Of a DNA stretch of 64,000 nucleotides, positions 45,201 to 56,257 are shown one piece after another (positions within the stretch are counted from its first letter, which is position 1; every line of letters begins with the position of its first letter). Below the pieces are notes generated by a model. The model searched no databases. It was not told where the DNA came from and saw only the letters and a program-made list of their open reading frames with translations. Source of the stretch: Erinaceus europaeus (Eukaryota > Chordata > Mammalia > Eulipotyphla > Erinaceidae); assembly GCF_950295315.1 (NCBI RefSeq), contig NC_080179.1:67263961-67327960 (forward strand), read 5' to 3'. A program made the translations under genes and the position numbers.

Positions 45201-45441
45201 AGGGGGCCAGGTGGTAGCGCAGATGGCATGAAGCAGGTCTGCAGGTTTCTTATCTTTCTCTTCCCCTGTCTTCCCCTCCTCTCTCGATTAATCTCTGTCC
45301 TATCCAACAACAACAGCAATGACAACAATAACAACAAAGACAACAAAAATAGGGGGAAAAAAGGGGCCTCCATGAGCAGTGGATTCGTAGTGCAGGCACA
45401 GAGCCCCAGTGATAATCCTGGAGGCAAAAAGAAAAAAAAAA
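45201..45441 (+). mobile_element. SINE-A with extension, internal deletion
   Basis: The A-box head (GGTGGTAGCGCAGATGGC) joins directly to GAAGCAGGTCTGCAGG. About 90-100 bp including the B box are missing. The tail and extension are intact. Confidence 0.9.
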
Positions 45442-45449
45442 GTTGAACT

Positions 45450-46995
45450 AAAACAAAGCTACACATATCTGTTATCAGTTTAATATCTGATACATCCTCT
45501 ATCCGAAGACAGTATGTTTAATGGACTTCTGGAATTAGGAGATGAAACAAGAGCTTGCTATGTCCACTCCATGTATCGACCTGGGAAAAAAAATTAAAGC
45601 TACACAGAGGCACTTTAAGATTTAATTTTCTGAAAGATATAGAGAACATTTGGATGCAGTGGGAAAGAGATAAGCAAGCAACCCTCCACATCACAGTCCT
45701 CATAGAAAACCTTAAAGAATGAGTGGGTAGATATTTTCAGATTACTTAAGAAAAAAATATCAACAAAGAATCACTACTCAGTAAAAATGTCCTTCAATGG
45801 ACATTAAGTGAGAGACAAAAACAAGCTATTTTCCAAATAAACAAAAGCTGAAGTGTTTTCTATGAGTCGATCTTGCCAATAATAGTATAGTATAATGGCT
45901 TGATGCCGACTGAATAGTCCTGGCAAATGATGTGTTAAATACGACATCTTTGACTTCCCCATCTCCCCACAGTTACCTTGTGAATTTATTTGCTTCCCTT
46001 TTGTGCTGGAACATATGTTAAGTTTATCCACAAAATATTGCCCTGGCAACTTCTACTGCAGGATTGCCTAAGAATCCAGGGTCAGTAACGGTGATTATAC
46101 TCTATGCCATTTGCAAATGTAGTTATCTCCTCCCTTTAATTAAGTGGTACATGACTGTGCTTTGAATGAGGAGATGGAAAACAGATGCACTATGTAAATA
46201 ATCAAAAAAAAAAAAAAAAGAGAGTAGAACTGGCTATACAAAAGACTTTATTAATTTTTCATTTTTATGTGTAATCAGAGAGCAAACTCTGTGTTTCACA
46301 CATGAACTTTACTACAGAGAAATCTCCTACGTTCAACTTTTTTTCAATTGAGAGAACAAGACTGTAAAACACTGTTTCACCATTCATTGACCTGATTCAT
46401 TTTGTCTTGGCTGCTTTCAGATGGTGACATCACTGAACCCAAGACTTCACGCACGGTAAGGACTCTACAACTCAGCCACCTCTCCAGGACCCCAAACAGA
46501 TTTCAAATAGAAAAGTTTATGAGATATTTAGTTTTTAAAAGTTTCAATAAAGGAAGAAACGTAAAAGTCATGAACATTTGCACACATAGTAACACTACCA
46601 AAGACTAAGATGAAAAAATCGGCAGCACACAAGGGAGAAAAGACAGTTTTTAACAGTATTCGCAAATTTCAATACCTCCTACCCTGAATAACGGATTTAA
46701 AAAAAACCCACATAGAATAGACTAACTGGACAAGAGAAAAAGCCAACTACACTATCCAATAAAGTTCTTAGTGACCACTGGTCATTTTAAGGACATTATT
46801 ACAGTATTGTAATAAGATAAAAATTATGTTTGAATGTAAAAAAGAGATATCACGTAAATTAGCCCTTTAATCTAGAGGATAATGTTAGAAAAGCTAAAAA
46901 AATTTTTAGGCAATTCACTAATATGTGAAAGTTAAACAACTCATCATAAATAACCAATGGATCACTAAATCAGGAGAGATTAGAAAATACTTAAG
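45450..46995. other. ORC4 intron 1, unique part
   Basis: A+T-rich. Only an A(17) run at 46205 and an eroded SINE-like piece near 46420-46490. Confidence 0.45.
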
Positions 46996-46998
46996 ATT

Positions 46999-47074
46999 AG
47001 AATAAAATGTAAATTTTAATAAATTTAATAAATTTATTAATTTAATAAATTTAATAAATTTTAATAAAATGTAA
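46999..47074 (+). repeat. A+T tandem/palindromic repeat
   Basis: Repeated TTTAATAAA units containing AATAAATTTATT, flanked on both sides by AATAAAATGTAA. Confidence 0.9.
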
Positions 47075-47354
47075 TCTAACATAACTATGGCACACAACTT
47101 AAAAGAAAGCTAGAGAAAAGCCCTGAAAACTTCACCACGTAATACGCATTTACCTAACGTCTCAAGAGTTATTATCAATCTTTTGTAAATTTGTTTCTAA
47201 AATTGAGTAACACTTCCTATATACTGTGAGGTCAACATTACAATAATAACAAAATCAAGAAAAGTACAAGCAATGTACAGACTAATATACCATATGAACA
47301 TTGATATAAACATTTGAGATATTGTAGTAAACTGAAGTCAGTGGTATATATTTT

Positions 47355-47488
47355 CAAAAAAGATTATTAATGAGAAAGAGAGAGAGAAAGGAAAGAGAAA
47401 ACTAGAGGCCTAAGTGATACCAGGAGTGAAATTTGAGACCTAATACTTGAGGGCCCAATATTTCAACTACTGTGCCTTCTCCCAGGTA
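47355..47488 (-). mobile_element. SINE-C, reverse, old
   Basis: AAGATTATTAATGAGAAAGAG start and CTTGAGGGCCCAATATTTC-like head. Confidence 0.6.
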
Positions 47489-47515
47489 ATATTAATATAT
47501 TTAAAAGAATACAGA

Positions 47516-47730
47516 GGCCTGGGAGGTGGTGCGTCCAGTAGAGTGCACATATCACAGTCCACAAGAATGCTGGTTTAAGTCCCAGGTCCCCTCCTGCAGG
47601 GAGGAAGCTTCACAAGTGGTGAAGCAGTGCTGCAGGTCCCCTTCCAACCTCCCCCTCACTCTGTGCCCTATCCCCTATTTCTCTGTCTCTATCCAAACTA
47701 AATAAATATTAAAGACAATTAAAAAACATA
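47516..47730 (+). mobile_element. SINE-B, old
   Basis: GGGAGGTGGTGCGTCCAGTAG head, GGGAGGAAGCTTCACAAGTGG body, AACTAAATAAATATTAAAG tail. Confidence 0.8.
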
Positions 47731-47734
47731 CCCA

Positions 47735-48060
47735 CACCAAATGGAATTTATTCCTAGTAGGCGAGAGTGGTTCAACACATGGAAATATCATGTAACATAC
47801 CCACATAAACATAATACAAGAAACACATATCTCAATTGAAGCCTAAATATCATCAAAATAATTAACATTTTCATGTTAACATTACACAACCAAAACATAG
47901 AAACAAGCTCAACATAATAAAAGCTACAAAAGAAAATTCTATAGTAAACATCAAAGTGAAAGACAGAAAGACTTTCCTCTATGACCAGGCATATGACCAG
48001 CTTTCTTTCACCAAGTTTACTCTAAGTACTGAATATAACAATGATTGCAACAATGTTTGA
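47735..48060 (+). mobile_element. L1 ORF2 fragment, broken
   Basis: GGAATTTATTCCTAGTAGGC, GAGTGGTTCAACACATGGAAA and CATATCTCAATTGAAGCC follow the L1 reverse-transcriptase coding region as I recall it. Many stops. Confidence 0.75.
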
Positions 48061-48161
48061 CTATACTCTGTGTGCACTGTTGATGAGAAGGTAAAAATGG
48101 TGTTAATAGTTATTGGAAGCAGGTGGTAGTTTTTAAAACAAGTTCAACTGTCATGTTATCC

Positions 48162-48262
48162 AGGGAGATAGCACAGTAATTGTGCAGAGACCATGCAAGA
48201 TGTCCCAGGTTCAATCCTTGGCACCACCAATAGTGAAAGCTGAGTAGTGCTTTGGTAAATGA
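48162..48262 (+). mobile_element. SINE-D
   Basis: GGGAGATAGCACAGTAATTG head and GGTTCAATCC B box. Confidence 0.75.
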
Positions 48263-48458
48263 ACAAACAAAAACAAGTAACACAACAGGTTTTGTTGTGT
48301 GCTGACATAACTGAGGAAAGAATCAGTGAGTTTGAAGTTACATAAAAAGTTATGCCCAAAAATTGAAAAGAGAAAAGAATGAGAAAGATGAAATAAATCA
48401 TAAAATGAAAGAAAAATACTGGATAATTTCACTTTTGAGATTTAAGAAACAAATCAAG

Positions 48459-48602
48459 GTGGTCTGGAAGATGGTGCAGTAGATAAAGCACTGGACTCTC
48501 AAGTGTGAGGTCCGAAGTTCAATCCCAGGCAGCACATGTACCAGAGTGATGTCTGGTTCTTTCTCTCTCTCTCCTCCTAACTCTTTCATGAATAAATAAA
48601 TT
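48459..48602 (+). mobile_element. SINE-C
   Basis: GGTCTGGAAGATGGTGCAGT head, CACATGTACCAGAGTGATG body and AATAAATAAA tail. Confidence 0.92.
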
Positions 48603-48757
48603 ATGCCCCAAGAGAAAACAAAAGTCAACAAACCCAAAGACCAACGGTGTGTACAGCATTTCTGTAATCATAAAATAAAATGAGAAAGATGACACAATAT
48701 CCAAGAATAGCTAAGCAATTATAGGGAAAGTTATATGTATAATACAAATACCAAAGG

Positions 48758-48930
48758 AAGGGCCAGTAAAATGTCTCACCAGAATAGTGGGTCTGCTTCG
48801 TCATGTCCAGGACCCAGGTTTGAGTCCTACATCTCACTGCTTTCCTCAAAGCTTCCCTCTTTCTTTTTTCTCTGTTTCTACCTGAAAAAGTCAGCTTGGG
48901 AAGTGAAGCCTTGGGGATGGTCAACAAAAA
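48758..48930 (+). mobile_element. SINE-E
   Basis: GGTTTGAGTCCTACATCTC B box and CTGTTTCTACCTGAAAAAGTC end. Confidence 0.5.
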
Positions 48931-49065
48931 CACAACAGTCTAATGACGAATTTTTCTAATGATTCCCAAACCACAGAAGTCCAGGAACCTGAGAGAACAC
49001 CAAGCAGGATAGATACCAAAAGTCTACACCCAAATATAGCATATTCAAATTGTAGAAAACCAAAC

Positions 49066-49240
49066 AGCATGGTCAGGGACATAACTAACCTTAAGTTCCT
49101 GGGTTGATCCTTAGTACAGCATGTACTAATAGTGCCCTAGCTTGTCTTTCTCTTTCTGTTTCATGTAGAACTCTCACCCTCTCTCTCCGCCCCTTCTCTC
49201 TCAAAAAGAGGAAGCCCTGGAAGAAGCAAGAGACAAAAAA
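49066..49240 (+). mobile_element. SINE-E, degenerate
   Basis: GGGTTGATCCTTAGTACAGC B-box-like segment and CT-rich body. Confidence 0.4.
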
Positions 49241-49489
49241 CCAAACACCACAACACAACCTTACCTATAGAGACCAATGATTATAATTACATTAGACTTC
49301 TCAGAATCAAAGTTAGCAGGAAAATGAAGTGTGATTTAACAAGGGGAAGGGGGAGAAACCTGGGGAGCAAACACAGAATAATATATCCAGTAAAATCATC
49401 CTTCAAAAACCAATGTGAAATGAAAATTTTCTCTAGCACATTAAAAATTGAGGGGATCTGTCGCCAGTATACCTGCCTTTCAAGAAATA

Positions 49490-49605
49490 TTCAAATGGTC
49501 TGGGAAATGTTGCAGTGGACTAGCAAGCATGAGATCCCTGTGTTCAACCTTTGGCAGTAAGTGTGCTCTGGTTCACTTTTTCTCTCATATTAATAAATTC
49601 AAAGC
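49490..49605 (+). mobile_element. SINE-C, eroded
   Basis: GGTCTGGGAAATGTTGCAGTGG head and AGCATGAGATCCCTGTGTTC. Confidence 0.65.
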
Positions 49606-49609
49606 AAAC

Positions 49610-50460
49610 AAAAATGTTCAAAAGAATAACAAGAACACATTCAGTAATCATAGCTTGTGGGTGAGTAAGATGAATGATCAGAGCACTACAAGGGATGAGG
49701 ATGAGGAATTGGGAATACTCTTGAAATAGAACATTTGAATCATCTGCTGCTAGAGGCTATTTGACAGTGCACTTGGATTACTTATAGAATCATGCTTCAG
49801 TGACAACAGGGTTATGTTCTGAAAAATATATCATCAGACAATTTCATTGTTGTGTGACTCTAAAAACCTATAAGGTATTATATCACAGGGGCCCAGTCAT
49901 CATCCACTATTGACTAAAACACCACAAAGAAATGTCTGGCCTGACTGCAAAGTACAGAGCAACTACTAAGAAATTAACAAAAGTTCAATTTATACATTGA
50001 GAGATTTAAGAATCCGGAATAAAAGGATAGCTGCTTATTTGATAATATGTACCTTGGGCTTGGTGTGAAAAAGTGAAATAAAAGGATAGGGAGTAAAATA
50101 ATTCTACACTATTTTTCCATTTAAGTTCTAGCCAAATACACACAGCTTTTCAGTGTCATCAACCAATCCTGTCCAAGTAGAATAAATATATACACCAAGG
50201 TCAATTAGTGATCAGTATTCCAATTTGGGCTATAATTCATTGATAAAACCATCTCAAAAAATCTGGAGTGCTAAAATTAAAAGGAAACTTCCACCTCACT
50301 CCTAAGGGGTTCTACAGACAGTAACAAAGAAGAATCCTACACAACAGGGACACCAGGTATAGTAGAAGATGAGAGTATCACGGGTTAAAACCACTGATTG
50401 TTGAAATTTCTAAGATCCCTGCCAGTGCTCTGAGGATCAAGTGAAAGGCAGCAGGCTTGG
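49610..50460. other. ORC4 intron 1, unique part
   Basis: No repeat recognised. Confidence 0.45.
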
Positions 50461-50461
50461 A

Positions 50462-50667
50462 GAAAGGTTTCTCATGAGAGGCACTCCCGGTACCTTGGCC
50501 CACAGGAGTCACTGCTATGGTGGGTTGTTCTGTGCACTGTAGGATACTGAACAGCACCTGCGGCGTCTCCTTACCAGTTTTCAGTAAAAACCCACCAGTG
50601 ACAATCAAATACATCCAGGGGTAGGGTGGAGCAGGTGAGGGTGTTATCTCAGTTGAGAACCACTGAT
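50462..50667 (+). mobile_element. MER5-like hAT-Charlie DNA transposon remnant
   Basis: TGGGTTGTTCTGTGCACTGTAGG and the end CAGTTGAGAACCACTG match the MER5 consensus as I recall it (GTGCATTGTAGGATG, GTTGAGAACCACTG). An ancient, non-autonomous, placental-wide family. Confidence 0.75.
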
Positions 50668-50879
50668 TTAAGAGAAGGAATAGTTGAAAATCATTTCATA
50701 TGAATCTTAACAGCTCAAAAGAAAAGTCTTTCAAATAACTAAAGAAAGTGATACCAGGGTTTTAAAAACATAAAGCAGTCAAATCTTTCCACAGTGACAA
50801 CCATCAATAACTAGAAAACTCCAGCCCAACTAAAACCTGAAATAGCTTTCTAATGCACCATCAAGGATTAAGATTACAG

Positions 50880-51176
50880 GGGGCTAGGCAGTAGCACAGT
50901 GGGTTAAGTGTACATGGCACAAAGCACAAGGACAGGCGTAAGGATCCTGGTTCAAGCTCCCAGCTACCCACCTGTATGGGGGTTGCTTCACAAGTGGTGA
51001 AGCAGGTCTGCAGGTGCCTCTTTCTCTCTCCCTCTCTTGATTTCTCTCTGTCCTGTCAACAGCAATAACAATAACAAGGGCAACAAAATGGGGAAAAAAT
51101 GGCCTTCAGGAGCAGTGGGTTCACAGTGCAGGCACTGAGCCCCAGTGATAACCCTAGAGGCAAAAAAAAAAAAAAA
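50880..51176 (+). mobile_element. SINE-A with extension
   Basis: Perfect 17-bp duplications AAGGATTAAGATTACAG at 50863-50879 and 51177-51193. A(16) tail. Confidence 0.95.
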
Positions 51177-51275
51177 AAGGATTAAGATTACAGAACAGAC
51201 CCTAAAGTGAAAGAGTGAAACAAGTACCGACAAAAAGAATAACAAAAAGCAAAGTACTATGTGCACTGAACTCCG

Positions 51276-51540
51276 TGTGCCACTGCTAGGCTGGGAGTAT
51301 GGATCAACTCACCAATGCCCGTGTTCAGTGGAGAAGCAATTACAGAAGCCAGCCCTTCCTCCACCTTCTGCACCCTGGAATGATCCTGGGCCCATGATCC
51401 CAGAGGGATAAAGAATAGGAAAGCTTTCAAAGGACGGGATGAGATACAGAACTCTGGTGGTGGGAACTGTGTAGAACTGTACCCCTCTTACCCTATGGTC
51501 TTATTGGTATTTTAAAAAAAATTTCAATGGAAAGAAATAA
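51276..51540 (+). mobile_element. L1 3' UTR, 5'-truncated
   Basis: GCTGGGAGTATGGATCAAC start, AGAAGCAATTACAGAAGCC, TCTGGTGGTGGGAACTGTG. Confidence 0.8.
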
Positions 51541-51599
51541 AGCAAACAAGAAGAAATAACTCCAAACAAACAAAACCAAATTGCATCATTCATAAAGAA

Positions 51600-52060
51600 A
51601 ACATCATGATACCATAAAAAGGACAAGATTTTGGTAATTAAGAATATGATAATAAATATTGTCAGAGAAGAAGAAAAAAAAAATTAAAGTCTCAGGGTCT
51701 GAGGAATCAAATAATTTCCCAGAAACTATAGAAACAAAAGATGAAAAATGGGAGAAAAGAGACAGAGCTACCATAAAATCTAACTGCAGTTTCAAAACTA
51801 AAGAGGGAAAGGAAATTACAGAAAGTTTCTCAAAGCTGAGAGAGAGTGTTGCCAGTGGGTAAAAATCCAAGAAACGCATAGCAAAACATATAGACTTCTA
51901 AGTTATAAACTGTCACTACTAACATTTCAGAATATTGACTATCAGAGAAGACTTTTAAAAGCTCCATATGAAAAGAGTGAAGAGACTCCAAGAGGCGAAA
52001 ATAGAAAATTATAAAATAGTGAGAATAACAATGCCTTCAGATCTTGTCTAACATAAAACC
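51600..52060 (+). mobile_element. possible L1 ORF1-region debris
   Basis: Purine-rich text with GAAAGTTTCTCAAAGCTGAG and AAACATATAGACTTCTAAG. Low certainty. Confidence 0.35.
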
Positions 52061-52079
52061 CCTTCAGTTTTTTACATGG

Positions 52080-52588
52080 AAAGTAAGACAGAGGAGAGGC
52101 AGGGACAGAAAAGGAGAGACACCCAGACCAAAGCTTTCCCCAGTGGTCTGTGTGCTGGGGGCTTGAACCAGGGTGGTGTGCAGAGCAAGGGATCGAGTGA
52201 AATATGTAAGAGCATGCACAGGATAGAGGTTGCATGGGGACTGGGGTGGAGACACAGCGACTGGTCCAAACTAGAGACACATGAACAGAAGATAGTCTGA
52301 TGTTTAAAGTTTAACTTTGAACACCCACTGAAGGAGCTCAAAAAACAATGCCTAGTGTAGAAACAGTCAAAATGCAACGACATACTATTTAGAAATAAGA
52401 AGAGTGTCTGCTCTATGGAGAATGACCTAGGTTAGACTTCCTTTTACGGCACTCGGCCAGTGTTATCACACAGAGGGAAGACAGGGAAGCTTCTGTGCTG
52501 TGGTGCCTCATCTTTTCTGTCTTTCTCTCACTGTCTGAAAAATGGTGAAGTTGTGAATGTGTCAGGTCTTGGAGGACCCCCCTCCCCC

Positions 52589-52590
<2 letters not shown>
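52080..52590. mobile_element. two eroded SINE-E pieces
   Basis: A reverse piece near 52085-52200 (GCTGGGGGCTTGAACCAGGG) and a forward piece near 52400-52560. Both weak. Confidence 0.35.

Positions 52591-52617
<27 letters not shown>
52590..52617 (+). repeat. (AC)14 microsatellite
   Basis: Uninterrupted AC repeat after a C-rich run. Confidence 0.95.
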
Positions 52618-52620
<3 letters not shown>

Positions 52621-52804
52621 ATGGAGGCATAGAAATAGTTAAGAGCTTTAAATATTATAGGTTATAAAGCAGATTTCATCTTTGTATTATCAGACCAAAT
52701 TGGAAGAAAACTAAAAGATTGTATTCAGTACTATTAGTGTCATGCTTTTCAATTCCTGATTTATAAGTAAATAAATTATATTGTACTTTTAAAAAATGTG
52801 AAAA

Positions 52805-52977
52805 AATAAAAATCTCTGCCAGATAGACAGCTCACTGGGCAGAGTGTGTACCTAGCTTGAGCCTAGGCAGCATAGGGGAGTGCCGGGGCAACAGAGGAAA
52901 CTCTGGTGCTAAGTATATTCTTTCTCTTTGAATAAAAAAAGTGGCCCGGCAGTGGTGAATTGTACATATGCAAGTCG

Positions 52978-53011
<34 letters not shown>

Positions 53012-53020
53012 GGAGGGAAT
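52805..53020 (+). mobile_element. SINE-E, then SINE-A scrap and (GA)n
   Basis: CAGCTCACTGGGCAGAGTGTG head, GCCCGGCAGTGGTGAA scrap, then (GA)n at 52979-53012. Confidence 0.45.
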
Positions 53021-53024
53021 ATCT

Positions 53025-53230
53025 AAGATCCGTAACAGACTTGGTTGCTCACTCTCACCATTATTCTTCAATATAGATTTGAAAGTCCTAGTTATAGTAA
53101 TTGGGGGCAAACGCTAGAAGAAGAATAGTAATTGGGCAAGAAAAACAACTACAAGTGTTTCAAATCCACAACAGGAAAAAGAAACGATGACAATTTTGGA
53201 TGATGTGATAATACACAGAAAACTCCACCT
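53025..53230 (+). mobile_element. L1 ORF2 fragment, broken
   Basis: CTCACTCTCACCATTATTCTTCA, GAAAGTCCTAGTTATAGTAATT and GACAATTTTGGATGATGTGA parallel the L1 reverse-transcriptase region up to the FADD-like segment. Stops and indels. Confidence 0.75.
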
Positions 53231-53234
53231 GATA

Positions 53235-53600
53235 AAACAGCTCACTAAAATACAGTGGTGCTTTGCCAACTCGAGCCCCAGGTTGAGGCCAGCTACTACC
53301 ACAGGGAAGGAAGCTTCAGTGCTGTGTTATCTTGCTCACTATCCCCATCCTCGACTCTTCCTCATTGTCTCTGTTAAAAAACCAACCAAACAAAATTCCT
53401 AACAAGTCAATATAATGAACATATAGGATACAAAGTCAGTGAGCAGGATCAGAGAGAGCGCTGGACAGGATTTATGCTGCGCTCTGTATGTGGCCCAGTT
53501 TTGAGCACAGGCATAGCATGGAAGCTGCTATGGCACCTCAAGGGATGTGGTGCCTCTCCTTCTCTCTCTCTCTCTCTCTCTCTATCTATTTATCATTTAA
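53235..53600 (+). mobile_element. two SINE-E copies in series
   Basis: Around 53240-53400 and 53435-53590, each with a GAAGCTTCAGTGCTGTG-like body. The second ends in (CT)n at 53562-53583. Confidence 0.5.
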
Positions 53601-53604
53601 AGAA

Positions 53605-53735
53605 AGAGATGAAAGAGAGAAAGACCAAAGCACTTCTCATATCTGGCTTGTGGTGATGCTGGGGATTGAACTGGGGACCTTGGCGCCTCAGGCATCAAAG
53701 TCTTGTGTATAAGCATTGTACTATCACCACCCCTG
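53605..53735 (-). mobile_element. SINE-D-like, reverse
   Basis: GGGGATTGAACTGGGGACC and CTCAGGCATCAAAGTC. Confidence 0.7.
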
Positions 53736-53756
53736 CTCACCTTTGTCCTCTCTCTC

Positions 53757-53992
53757 TCTCTTATTTATTGGATAGAGGCAGAGTGAAACTAAGAGCTAAC
53801 TAAGAGCTAAAAGGAGAAAAAGATACACACACACACATACATATATATGGAGAAAGAGAGATATCTGCAGCACTGCACTTCACCACTACTCGTGAAGCTT
53901 TCTCCCTGAAAATGGGAACTCGGGGCTTGAATCCGGGTCTTTGTGCACTGCAGCATGTGCACTCAACCAAGTGTGCCACTGCCTGCCCCCAC
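53757..53992 (-). mobile_element. SINE-B, reverse
   Basis: TTATTTATTGGATAGAGGCAG, a local ACTAAGAGCTA duplication, CACTCGTGAAGCTTTCTCCC, head end GTGCCACTGCCTGCCCCC. Confidence 0.85.
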
Positions 53993-54089
53993 CCCGTCTC
54001 TCTCTATAAATTAAAATAGCCGAGAGTAGTAAACTCTTGTGTATTGTAACATGTGTGCACATCCAGGTGCTCCACCACCAGCCTTGGCA

Positions 54090-54845
54090 ATAAGGACTTT
54101 CTACAGAGAGCATTTGAGCAAAAGAAAAAACAAAGATCCTTAAAGGAAACTCAAAGTACATGAAGAAATATAAAACCAAGTGGCCAATATAAAGGAGTGT
54201 GAACTGATGGCAGAGAACAGAGATACCCAACAGAAATATAATAATACACGTTAGCAACTTAAAATTCTCTGGCAGGAAAGTAATGAAATGAAGATAATAT
54301 TATAGTTCAAGCATAGCAGTCTCATTTTCATTCTGCTCAATAAGTTTACTGCGCTACATGAAGTAGTAAATACTAGGAAAAGATACATAAATTAGTGTCC
54401 ATTGCCAAAACATGAGAGGTAAAATTTAGACAATAAGTAGCTTTGCTATAGTGTAGCTTGAAGGACCCATTACAAAATTAAGTAACACAATAGTTACATA
54501 GCTCCTCAGGTTCTTATGTCTTAAACTTTATTATTCACGGGTGATACAACTGAAAGATGGGAGTGTTTCTACGTAGGACTATATGAGTTGAATGAATATA
54601 AGAAACACAGTCTCTCTGGTCTATACTCCCAAAGAGGGGAGAAATGTTAGGGGAAAATGACCAGAATGCTCTGAACTCCAATTCCATCAGGGACGGGAGA
54701 AAAAAGAGGAAAAAGAAAGATACTCGGAAGATGTTAATAGGTGTAGGTGTGACTTAGGAAGCAAGAGAAGTCAGGTTCATAGTTAAAAAAAAAAAAAAAA
54801 AGGAGGGGTTACACAAACAAACACACAGTTATAGAAATAACAGCC
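54090..54845. other. ORC4 intron 1, unique part
   Basis: No repeat recognised apart from A(18) near 54786-54803. Confidence 0.45.
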
Positions 54846-54849
54846 AAGC

Positions 54850-54962
54850 CATATCTATCTGACCTTGGCAGAGCCGCTGCAGTTTCCAACGGCGGGACAT
54901 AGAACTGTGTGTAAGCTCTTGTTATCTTGTAATTAGTAAGTCACTAATAATTAAAAAGCATA
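54850..54962 (+). mobile_element. L1 3' UTR end, eroded
   Basis: GGCGGGACATAGAACTGTGTG and CTTGTTATCTTGTAATTAG resemble the last 100 bp of the window's L1 3' UTR family. Confidence 0.5.
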
Positions 54963-54964
54963 AG

Positions 54965-55299
54965 AAAAGAAAAGCAAAGAGTGCTCTTTGACTAAAAAAG
55001 TTTTCCCAAAGCAAACCTATATGACTCCTTTCTTATTTTGATTTCGTTCTGATCGTAAGAGAAACACGATTCCCAGCAAAAATACACAGCCTTCGAGAAA
55101 TCAAAAGGGTCCAAATCCGAGACTAGTGATGCACAGGAACCGAACAGACCCCCGTTCGAAAATAAGAATCTCATCGGCACTACAAGAAAAGGAAAGCTCT
55201 GAAGAGATCCGACTTTCCCTCGTCATCAACCTAAATATTCATCGAGCCTTCCCTGTCTGCTCCCTCTCCAAAGTCACTGCAGAATTCCAGGAAGGGCAG
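54965..55299. other. ORC4 intron 1, promoter-proximal
   Basis: Repeat-free transition into the CpG island. Confidence 0.5.
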
Positions 55300-55925
55300 C
55301 AAGGGAAGGAAGGAGGACCACCATGCCCAAGAAAAGCGATGCACGGGATGCCAGGAGGTGTCCCAATTCACACGTGGAGCTCATCTCTCTCCCAGGGCAG
55401 CTCGCCAGCTCGGGGCGAAAGGAGCCATCAGCCAAGGCCCCAGAGATAGCGTCTCCATTCTCCCCGGGCCATCGCAGTCCACAGCCACCTCGGGCTGCAG
55501 ATCTACGTTCCTCGGGGTCCTTGGAAACGCGCTGCTTGGTCAGAGATTCGTCTGCAGGGTCATATGGAAGCCAGAGACCTCAAGGAGTCCGCCAGGTGCA
55601 GGCCCTGCATGGCCTAGAGAAAAGCCTGTATACCAACCCCCGCCCCTTCCCGCACTCTCAATCCCCCCACCGCCTTCCATGCTCCTTTCCTGTAGAAGGC
55701 CCCGGCTTGCATCTGGAAGCCAGTCTAGCCCACCTCACCTCTTCCAGAAAAGCTGGCTCTCACCCGGACAGACGGTGTCTAGAACCCCAGGAATCACCGA
55801 GCAGTCGCGCCTCCGCGGGACACAGTGCAGCGGTTCACCTGCAGCTGTCCACAGCGCACCACCAGTCCCGGCATGCCCCGCGCACGCACCGCCTCTCACC
55901 CTCCGCACCCCCCCTCCAGCCCCAG

Positions 55926-55933
55926 CACGTGAC
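55926..55933. promoter_or_regulatory. E-box CACGTGAC (USF/MYC-type)
   Basis: CACGTGAC is a USF-type E-box next to the probable ORC4 transcription start. This is a motif match only. Confidence 0.4.
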
Positions 55934-55950
55934 CACTCTCGGCCGCCGGC

Positions 55951-55964
55951 CCCGCCCACTTCCG
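55951..55964. promoter_or_regulatory. GC box followed by ETS half site
   Basis: CCCGCCC (SP1-type) runs straight into ACTTCCG (ETS/GABPA-type). The pair lies in the likely ORC4 start region. Confidence 0.4.
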
Positions 55965-56067
55965 TTCCTCCACTTTTCCTTAGGAGGGTGCTGGGGGGGG
56001 GTGGTTAAAGCGGAGCGACTTCCTCCGCCTCCTCTGGGGCTCCCGCCCCTCTACCTCGCCTACAACG

Positions 56068-56077
56068 ACTTCCGGGT
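56068..56077. promoter_or_regulatory. ETS/GABPA site ACTTCCGGGT
   Basis: A full ACTTCCGG core lies midway between the two inferred start regions. ETS sites of this form are typical of TATA-less divergent housekeeping promoters. A GC box (CCGCCCC) lies 20 bp upstream. Confidence 0.5.
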
Positions 56078-56170
56078 CGCGAAAGCCTCGGAGCCTTCTG
56101 GGAAACCATCTCATTTCCTCCCCTCCCCCCTCCTCCTGCCTTCGACCAACCAGCCTCCCGTCAGAGAGGG

Positions 56171-56187
56171 GCATGCGCAGTGCATGC
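56171..56187. promoter_or_regulatory. NRF1-like GCATGCGCAGTGCATGC
   Basis: The segment contains the NRF1 half site GCATGCGCA and forms an imperfect palindrome. NRF1 sites are frequent in divergent CpG promoters. Unverified motif match. Confidence 0.45.
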
Positions 56188-56236
56188 CTCCCATCTCTTC
56201 TACCCGAGCCCCCCCTCCCCCCCCAAGCAGAGACCC

Positions 56237-56254
56237 CAGCAGCAGCAGCAGCAG
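56237..56254 (+). repeat. (CAG)6 tract
   Basis: Six perfect CAG units lie near the inferred MBD5 start. Confidence 0.95.
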
Positions 56255-56257
56255 CTG

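Larger units (their letters stand above)
55739..55980 (-). other. ORC4: ORC4 exon 1, non-coding (boundaries tentative)
   Basis: ORC4 translation starts in exon 2, so a non-coding first exon is expected in the CpG island. On the minus strand the best nearby donor is AAGAG|GTGAGG with the GT at 55738-55737. Alternatives are CAG|GTGAAC near 55833 and CCGG|GTGAGA near 55760. The start, around 55.95-56.0 kb, is placed only by proximity to the promoter motifs. Confidence 0.4.

Noticed and set aside
37390..53230. L1 ORF1 and ORF2 fragments as possible active elements
   Set aside because: All are short and interrupted by stops and indels. No full-length L1 is present.
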